The notes under the pieces were generated by a model. That model ran no database searches, was not told the DNA's origin, and worked only from the letters and a program-made list of their open reading frames with translations. Shown piece after piece: positions 58,594-64,000 of a DNA stretch of 64,000 bases. The number at the start of each line of letters is the position of its first letter. The first letter of the stretch is position 1. The translations under genes and the position numbers were made by a program. The stretch spans positions 1-64,000 of the forward strand of contig RFFU01000070.1 in the NCBI GenBank assembly GCA_003697085.1. The letters are read 5' to 3'. Source of the stretch: Candidatus Hydrogenedentota bacterium. GTDB lineage: Bacteria; UBA8481; J006.

Positions 58594-60954
58594 ATGGACC
58601 AACAGAAGATTCATGGAATGGACTTATACGAGGAATTGAACCCGAAGACCTTCCGCACGGTCGGTCACAACGTCAGGAAAGTAGACGGGCTGGGGCTCGC
58701 TTGCGGGCTCCCGGCATTCGTGGACGATGAGACCTTTCCGCATCTCCTTCATGCCCGTCTTCTGACCTCTCCCCACGCTCACGCGCGAATTCGTTCCATT
58801 GACACGACGGCTGCGGAAGCAGTGGAGGGAGTCGTCTGCATCCTTCATGCCTTCAACACGGAGCCGATCCGTCACACGACCGCCGGCCAGGGTTACCCGG
58901 AGCCCTCACCGTACGATACGGTCATGTTCGATACGAAGGTTCGGCATGTGGGCGACAAGGTGGCGGTGGTCGCGGCGGAGACGGAAGCGGCGGCTGTGGA
59001 AGCGGTTCGGAAGATCCGCGTTGATTACGAGATTCTTCCGGCGGTCTTCGATCCGGAAGAGGCGATCTCGGGAGAAGCGCCGGTCATCCATGACGAGGAA
59101 GATTTTTCCGGCGTTCTCGGATCCGACCCGAAGCGAAATCTGGCCGCGGGAATCGAGGCGGAATTGGGCAAGATCGACGAGGCCCTACAGGAATGCGCGG
59201 TTGTTGCGGAAGGAAGATACGATCTCGGTTACGCGCAGCATTGCCCGCTCGAGCCGCACTCCTGCATCTCCTACCTCGACGAGAACGATCGCCTCGTCAT
59301 AAAGACGGCGACTCAGGTTCCGTTTCACGCGCGCCGCATCACGGCCCAAGTTTTGAAGAAGAACATTCGGGACATCCGGGTCATCAAGCCTCGGGTCGGA
59401 GGAGGTTTCGGCGCGAAGCAGGAGGTCATCCTCGAATACATCTGCGGGGCCGTAACACTGAGGACCGGCAGGCCTTGCCGGTTGGTGATGACGCGTACGG
59501 AAGAGTTTATTACGGCGCGGACGCGGCACCCGCATATCGTGAAAATCAGCGTTGGCGCGGACAAAGACGGAATGATCCGCGCGATCAAGATGGACGCCCT
59601 TTCGAACACAGGCGCCTACGGCAGCCACGGGCTCACGGTCGTCTGCAACGCCGGTTCGAAGACCCTGCCGCTCTACAACAAGACGAAGGCGGTTTATTTC
59701 CGCGCTCGGGCCGCTTACACGAACCTTCCGGTCGGCGGGGCGTATCGGGGATACGGCGGCACGCAGGGCTACTTTGCGCTCGAATGCGCCGTGGATGAAC
59801 TCGCCGAAAAACTCGGAATGGATCCGATCGAAATTCGGAAGAAGAATCACATTCGGGAAGGCGAGGGCTCCCCTGTTTTCGCCGTTCTTGGCGAAGGGAA
59901 GGAGGGAATCGAACAGACGCTGAAATCCTGCGAACTCGATGCCTGCCTCGATCGAGGAGCCGAAGCGTTCGGGTGGCACGAGAAGCGAAAGCGTCCCCCC
60001 GACGAGGGACCGGTGAAGCGCGGCATCGGAATGTGCGCCTTGATGCAAGGGTCGGGGATTCCCGAGATCGATATGGCGGCGGCGACACTTCGAATGAACG
60101 AGGACGGGAGCTTCCAGTTGCGGGTCGGGGCCACGGACATCGGGACGGGTTCCGACACTGTCCTTGCCCAGATCGCGGCGGAAGCACTGACGGTTCCCGT
60201 CGAGAAGATTCAGGTCGTTTCGTCCGACACGGACCATACACCCTTCGATGTCGGTGCTTATGCCTCTTCGACAACGTACATCTCGGGAGGAGCGGTGAAG
60301 CGGGCGGCCTACAAGATGCGGGATCTCGTCGCCTCCATCGCCGGCGAAATGCTCAATCTTCCCTCGGAGAAGATCCACCTTGCCGACGGGAAAGCCGTCT
60401 CCGAGGACGGAAAATCCTTGCCGTTCGACAAGATCGCCCTCCGGGCCTATTACAGCCAAAATCAGCAACATCCGATAACGTCGGCGTCGTTTTACTCGCC
60501 CGAATCACCTCCGCCTTTCGCGGCGCATTTTGCGGAAGTGGCGGTGGATACCGAAACGGGGCAGATCAAGGTCCTCGATTACGTCGCCGCGGTGGATTGC
60601 GGCGTTGCAATTCATCCGAGGCTTGCTGAAGGGCAGGCCGAAGGCGCCGTCCTCAACGGAATCTCGTACGCCTTGACCGAAGAATACGTCTTCGACGGGA
60701 ACGGGCGCATGGTGAACAGCTCCTTCTCGGATTACAAGATCTTCTCCATGCGAGATCTCCCACCGATCCGAACGATCCTGGTGGATTCGTTCGAGCCCAG
60801 CGGCCCGTTCGGAGCCAAATCGATCGCGGAGATCAACATCAACGGACCCATTCCCGCCATCGCCAACGCCGTTTACGACGCGGTCGGAATCCGTCTCAAG
60901 CGGATCCCGTTCACTCCGGAATCGGTTCTGGCGGCGCTGGAAGAACGCGGATAA
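58594..60954 (+). CDS. Xanthine dehydrogenase-family molybdopterin-binding subunit
   Basis: The catalytic subunit hydroxylates purines or related heterocycles. From ATG 58594 (after AAGGAGAGATCCGA) it is 786 residues: aldehyde oxidase/xanthine dehydrogenase a/b hammerhead (GLACGLPAFVDDETFPHLLHARLLTSPHAH), and cofactor domains with RVGGGFGAKQE, PVGGAYRGYGGTQGYFALE, IGMCALMQGSGIPEIDMA, VGATDIGTGSDTVLAQIAAE and the catalytic-Glu region GPFGAKSIAEININGPIPA. The last spelling resembles anaerobic (selenium-dependent-type) xanthine dehydrogenases. The downstream amidohydrolase supports a purine substrate. Confidence 0.92.
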   Translation: MDQQKIHGMDLYEELNPKTFRTVGHNVRKVDGLGLACGLPAFVDDETFPHLLHARLLTSPHAHARIRSIDTTAAEAVEGVVCILHAFNTEPIRHTTAGQGYPEPSPYDTVMFDTKVRHVGDKVAVVAAETEAAAVEAVRKIRVDYEILPAVFDPEEAISGEAPVIHDEEDFSGVLGSDPKRNLAAGIEAELGKIDEALQECAVVAEGRYDLGYAQHCPLEPHSCISYLDENDRLVIKTATQVPFHARRITAQVLKKNIRDIRVIKPRVGGGFGAKQEVILEYICGAVTLRTGRPCRLVMTRTEEFITARTRHPHIVKISVGADKDGMIRAIKMDALSNTGAYGSHGLTVVCNAGSKTLPLYNKTKAVYFRARAAYTNLPVGGAYRGYGGTQGYFALECAVDELAEKLGMDPIEIRKKNHIREGEGSPVFAVLGEGKEGIEQTLKSCELDACLDRGAEAFGWHEKRKRPPDEGPVKRGIGMCALMQGSGIPEIDMAAATLRMNEDGSFQLRVGATDIGTGSDTVLAQIAAEALTVPVEKIQVVSSDTDHTPFDVGAYASSTTYISGGAVKRAAYKMRDLVASIAGEMLNLPSEKIHLADGKAVSEDGKSLPFDKIALRAYYSQNQQHPITSASFYSPESPPPFAAHFAEVAVDTETGQIKVLDYVAAVDCGVAIHPRLAEGQAEGAVLNGISYALTEEYVFDGNGRMVNSSFSDYKIFSMRDLPPIRTILVDSFEPSGPFGAKSIAEININGPIPAIANAVYDAVGIRLKRIPFTPESVLAALEERG

Positions 60955-60965
60955 AATCCTTTCCC

Positions 60966-62354
60966 GTGGCACCTGAGGCGGAAAACAAGTCGCTTCTCGT
61001 CCGCAATGCCGCCTGTCTTCTCACGCTCGACGGTCCCGATGACCTGCTTCCCAACGCCTCGATTTTGATCTCCGGCGGGACCATCGAGAGGATTCTACCG
61101 GAAGGTTCGGAACTTCCCACCGCCGATAGAATCGTCGATGCGGAGGGCCATCTCGTTCTCCCGGGGCTCGTCAACTGCCATCACCACTTCTACCAGACGT
61201 TAACCCGCAATCTTCCCGGAATGGCGAATGCAAAACTCTTCGATTGGCTTCTCTATCTCTACGACATCTGGGCCGAGATGACGCCGGAGGATCTCTTCGA
61301 CGCCTCTGCAGTGGCGGCGGCGGAACTGCTATTGAGCGGGTGCACCACGGCACTCGATCACTTCTATGTTTTTCCGCACGGAGAGAATTCGTATTTCGAC
61401 GCCGAGGTCGAGGGTGTCCGTCCCACCGGATTACGATTCCATCTCACGCGCGGAAGTATGAGCCTCTCCCGGAAAGACGGCGGACTTCCTCCGGATTCCG
61501 TCGTCCAGACGGACCGCGAGATTCTCGACCACACCCGCGAGGTCGTCGCCCGGTACCACGACGATTCCTTCGGTTCGATGCTTCGCATCGTTCCGGCTCC
61601 CTGCTCCCCTTTCTCGGTCACGGAAGGAATTCTCCGGGAATCGGCCGCGCTCGCGCGCGAGAAGAACCTGACTCTTCACACCCACCTCGCCGAAACGGAG
61701 GACGAGGAGAAATTCTGTCAAGAAAAGTTCGGGATGCGCCCGGTCGATTATATGGAGAAGGTAGGGTGGCTTTCCGAGAATGCGATCTTCGCACACTCGG
61801 TCTGGGTGAACCAAGATGAGATTCACCGTTACGCCCGGCACCGGTGCGGGATCGCGCACTGTCCCACGTCGAATATGCGGCTCGGCTCGGGCATCGCTCC
61901 GATCGTTCCGATGCTTCGCGCCGGCGTCAAGGTCGGGTTGGGTGTGGACGGAAGCGCCTCGAACGACTCGAGCCATATGATTCAGGAAGTCCGCCAGGCC
62001 CTTCTCCTCCAGAGGGTTCGGTACGGGGCCGACGCGATCTCCGTCCGCGATGCCCTTCGCATTGCGACGAAGGGAGGAGCCGAGGTCCTTCTCCGCGATG
62101 ACATCGGTGTGATCGCTCCCGGTTACGCCGCGGACATCATCGGTGTTGATCTGAAGAGGCTCGGCTATGCCGGCGCCTTGGCGGACCCTCCCGGGGTCCT
62201 GCCGCTTTGCCATACCGATCGCGTCTCTTTTTCGATCATCAACGGCCGCGTGGTCGTCGAGAAGGGGGAACTTCTCACCGTCGATCTCCCCACCTTGATC
62301 GAACGGCACAACGGGAACGCGGCGGCTCTGCTTCGCCGCGCGGGCAAGGCCTGA
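60966..62354 (+). CDS. 8-oxoguanine deaminase-like amidohydrolase
   Basis: The 462-residue protein is an ATZ/TRZ-type amidohydrolase with GLVNCHHHFYQTLTRNLP (metal HxH), LFDWLLYLYDIW, HTHLAETEDE (His), FAHSVWVNQDE (His) and GLGVDGSASNDSS (Asp). The HHFYQTLTR and LFDWL features are those of 8-oxoguanine deaminase, which converts 8-oxoguanine to urate; hydroxydechloroatrazine hydrolase is a near relative. GTG 60966 is 12 bases after the xanthine dehydrogenase subunit and has little ribosome binding site. Together the four genes form a purine breakdown unit. Confidence 0.85.
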   Translation: MAPEAENKSLLVRNAACLLTLDGPDDLLPNASILISGGTIERILPEGSELPTADRIVDAEGHLVLPGLVNCHHHFYQTLTRNLPGMANAKLFDWLLYLYDIWAEMTPEDLFDASAVAAAELLLSGCTTALDHFYVFPHGENSYFDAEVEGVRPTGLRFHLTRGSMSLSRKDGGLPPDSVVQTDREILDHTREVVARYHDDSFGSMLRIVPAPCSPFSVTEGILRESAALAREKNLTLHTHLAETEDEEKFCQEKFGMRPVDYMEKVGWLSENAIFAHSVWVNQDEIHRYARHRCGIAHCPTSNMRLGSGIAPIVPMLRAGVKVGLGVDGSASNDSSHMIQEVRQALLLQRVRYGADAISVRDALRIATKGGAEVLLRDDIGVIAPGYAADIIGVDLKRLGYAGALADPPGVLPLCHTDRVSFSIINGRVVVEKGELLTVDLPTLIERHNGNAAALLRRAGKA

Positions 62355-62374
62355 AGGCCTGATCGGAAAGCCCT

Positions 62375-64000
62375 ATGCCTTCCTCGCACGAACCGCTTGA
62401 TTACGCCGCCGGATTGCGGCGGGAATGGTACGAATCGGACCTCTTCGGTAATTTCGGCTGCGGCACGGTCAGCGGACCGTCCACGTCGCGTGGTCACGGG
62501 TGGTTTGTCGTTCCCGAATCGCCGGAACGGATCCGCGTTTTCGTTAATCACTGCGAGGAATGGGTCGAGGTAGGAGGAAAAGAAGTCTCCCTGACATCGA
62601 CGGTCTATCACGACCCGACGGCGCCCGGCGAGATCACCGTCTCTCCCGCCGGTTACCGCCACCTCGTCGACTTCGCGGCGGCCCCGCACCCGCGCTGGAT
62701 TTACAACATCGAGGGATACAAGATCATTCGAACGATCCGGCCGATCGAGGGGCAGCGCGGTCTCCTCGTGGAATACTCCGTCATTCCCGCCAACGGCTCC
62801 GAGGCGGTTCTTCGTGTCAGACCGATGCTCTCCGGACGCCTTCACAATGAGTTACAGAAAGAGCGTTCGGACATCGAGGGGAAGCCATCCCTTTCCGAAG
62901 GAGGACAAGAGTTTCGGCTCCTTCCGGACATTCCTCCCCTCTTCGTACGAACGCCGCCGTTCACAGAGTGGATCGAGCAACCGTACTGGTACCGCAATGT
63001 CCGTCTTGTGAAGAGCCGTACGGACAAGGAAGATCTCTTTTCCCCGGGGGAGTATCGTTTTCCGCTTCGGCCGGACAGCGGCGCTTGGATCTTCTTTTCG
63101 CCGCGCCCGATTCCGACTCGACTGGAGCGAACGGCTCTTCGATTTTATTCGATTCCGGAGTTGGAAACGAATCTCCCCGCCCAAGCCGTACGGCGGACGG
63201 CCGTCTATCCTCCGGACGGCGATGCCCCCTCCTCCGATTCCTCCTCTCCCCTCTTCTTTTCCGCTCATCCCGCCGCCGTCGCGCCGGCGGAACCCGAGGA
63301 TGCTCTGCCGGCTCTTCTGGCGATCCATCCTTTTCTGGAAGACGACGTCCTGGCGCGCTTCCTCAGAGGAATCGCACTCCTGCCCTCTCTTCCTCTCGAC
63401 CTCGACCTCCTTCGGTTCATTCTCCTCTCCGAAGGGGTCCGCCGAGGCCTCGATCTCTCTGATCTCCTCTTGAGTCTTCCTTCTCCTGTCGACGAAATTC
63501 TGCGCAACCGGCGCTCAACGGCCGCCTTGGCCGAAAATAATCTTCTCGAAATTCGTTCCGCCGAGGAATCGTGGTGGGGACGCGGCGAGGACGCGATCCC
63601 CGGCCGGATCGGCTTCCCCGTCGATATTCAGGCGCTTTGGGTCAACGCCCTGGGAAGCGCCGAGATCATCGCTCGCGCCCTCCGACGGGATCAGACGGGA
63701 TCGCCGAATTACAGTCGAGCCTTCGTCAAGGCGGTGGATGCCATCCGCCGAAGCTTCTGGGATCCGAAGACGGATTATCCCTACGATCGTCTCGCTCCTT
63801 CCACTCCCAGACCGCGCTCGAATGCCGCCCCGTTTCAACCGTCACGGGATATCACGAGCGCACCGCTTTTTCTCCAGTCTCTTCGCTTCGATCTGCTTCC
63901 GCCGGGGCGAACGCGGATTCTGCTCGAAACCGTCAAGAACACGCTCCTTTCTCCCGGAACCCATCCGGAATGGGATCAACTCGGTTACGAGTATCCCCGC
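62375..64000 (+). CDS. Glycogen debranching enzyme, 5' part (runs off window)
   Basis: The ORF runs open for 542 codons to the window end and is missing from the ORF track because no stop is reached. It starts MPSSHEPLDYAAGLRREWYE, has the bacterial/archaeal-type debranching N-domain pattern (SDLFGNFGCGTVSGPSTSRGHGWFV in place of TNGLGGYASGT...RRYHGLLV; YKIIRTIRPIEGQRGLLVEY), and enters the catalytic (alpha/alpha)6 part with GRIGFPVDIQALWVNALGSA. The expected role is amylo-alpha-1,6-glucosidase. It follows the amidohydrolase by 20 bases, perhaps cotranscribed, although the pathways differ. Confidence 0.82.
   Translation, partial: MPSSHEPLDYAAGLRREWYESDLFGNFGCGTVSGPSTSRGHGWFVVPESPERIRVFVNHCEEWVEVGGKEVSLTSTVYHDPTAPGEITVSPAGYRHLVDFAAAPHPRWIYNIEGYKIIRTIRPIEGQRGLLVEYSVIPANGSEAVLRVRPMLSGRLHNELQKERSDIEGKPSLSEGGQEFRLLPDIPPLFVRTPPFTEWIEQPYWYRNVRLVKSRTDKEDLFSPGEYRFPLRPDSGAWIFFSPRPIPTRLERTALRFYSIPELETNLPAQAVRRTAVYPPDGDAPSSDSSSPLFFSAHPAAVAPAEPEDALPALLAIHPFLEDDVLARFLRGIALLPSLPLDLDLLRFILLSEGVRRGLDLSDLLLSLPSPVDEILRNRRSTAALAENNLLEIRSAEESWWGRGEDAIPGRIGFPVDIQALWVNALGSAEIIARALRRDQTGSPNYSRAFVKAVDAIRRSFWDPKTDYPYDRLAPSTPRPRSNAAPFQPSRDITSAPLFLQSLRFDLLPPGRTRILLETVKNTLLSPGTHPEWDQLGYEYPR

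Overview
This window looks like a chromosomal segment of an uncultivated, deep-branching, Gram-negative-type bacterium. It is moderately GC-rich and gene-dense, with frequent GTG and TTG starts and many ATGA, GTGA and TTGA stop/start overlaps. A 1083-residue AsmA/TamB-like protein argues for an outer membrane. The late futalosine (menaquinone) genes and an NAD(P)-type group 3 [NiFe] hydrogenase point to an anaerobic or facultative energy metabolism. The sequence alone does not fix a phylum. No tRNA, rRNA, CRISPR array, intact insertion sequence or prophage was seen.

Layout. 1-1.7 kb (minus): rplT (cut by the window edge), rpmI and infC, with infC apparently starting at AUA. 1.7-11.7 kb (minus): a complete-looking hydrogenase region, transcribed hypC-hypD-hypE-hypF(C-terminal half only), then hydB-hydG-hydD-hydA, a maturation protease, a cyclic-nucleotide-binding-fold protein, hypA and hypB. 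A near-perfect sigma-54 promoter with two palindromes lies in front of hydB. 12.3-12.9 kb (plus): a SAM methyltransferase. 13.0-19.7 kb (minus): a beta-oxidation operon (PaaK-like CoA ligase, fadA, fadB, divergent acyl-CoA dehydrogenase). 20.2-28.5 kb: a coiled-coil repeat protein, an EAL-HDOD protein, an AI-2E family membrane protein, a TIM-barrel isomerase-like protein, a NERD protein, an internally duplicated membrane protein and a secreted NHL-repeat protein.

28.6-36.5 kb (plus): mqnE-ubiX-ubiD-ubiA, which together would supply the aminofutalosine synthase and the late prenylation and decarboxylation steps of menaquinone synthesis, then leuA, serS and a QNG1-like protein with an iron-sulfur-type cysteine loop. 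36.7-43.1 kb: the AsmA-like giant, argC (minus) and a uvrC without its usual C-terminal HhH domain. 43.1-52.0 kb (minus): LuxC-like acyl-CoA reductase, gamma-carbonic anhydrase-like protein, a small membrane protein, sppA, a TPR protein, surE, glgA, a vertebrate-type N-acetylglutamate synthase fusion and an alpha/beta hydrolase. 52.6-64 kb (plus): metH, a decayed HicB-like locus, a three-gene molybdenum hydroxylase plus 8-oxoguanine-deaminase-like amidohydrolase (purine catabolism), and the start of a glycogen debranching enzyme.

The gaps between operons carry several dispersed, non-coding repeat families: GC-rich hairpins related to a 20-bp CGCAGGTT-ggag-AACCTGCG hairpin, a 30-bp element present twice in opposite orientation, and CTTTTGCC-type polypyrimidine tracts. 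Three plus-strand genes (leuA, the AsmA-like gene, uvrC) have a -10-like box exactly 9 nt before the ATG and no Shine-Dalgarno sequence, suggesting leaderless transcripts. The strongest leads are the Fe-S QNG1-like protein, the half-length HypF, the hydrogenase control region and the leaderless promoters.
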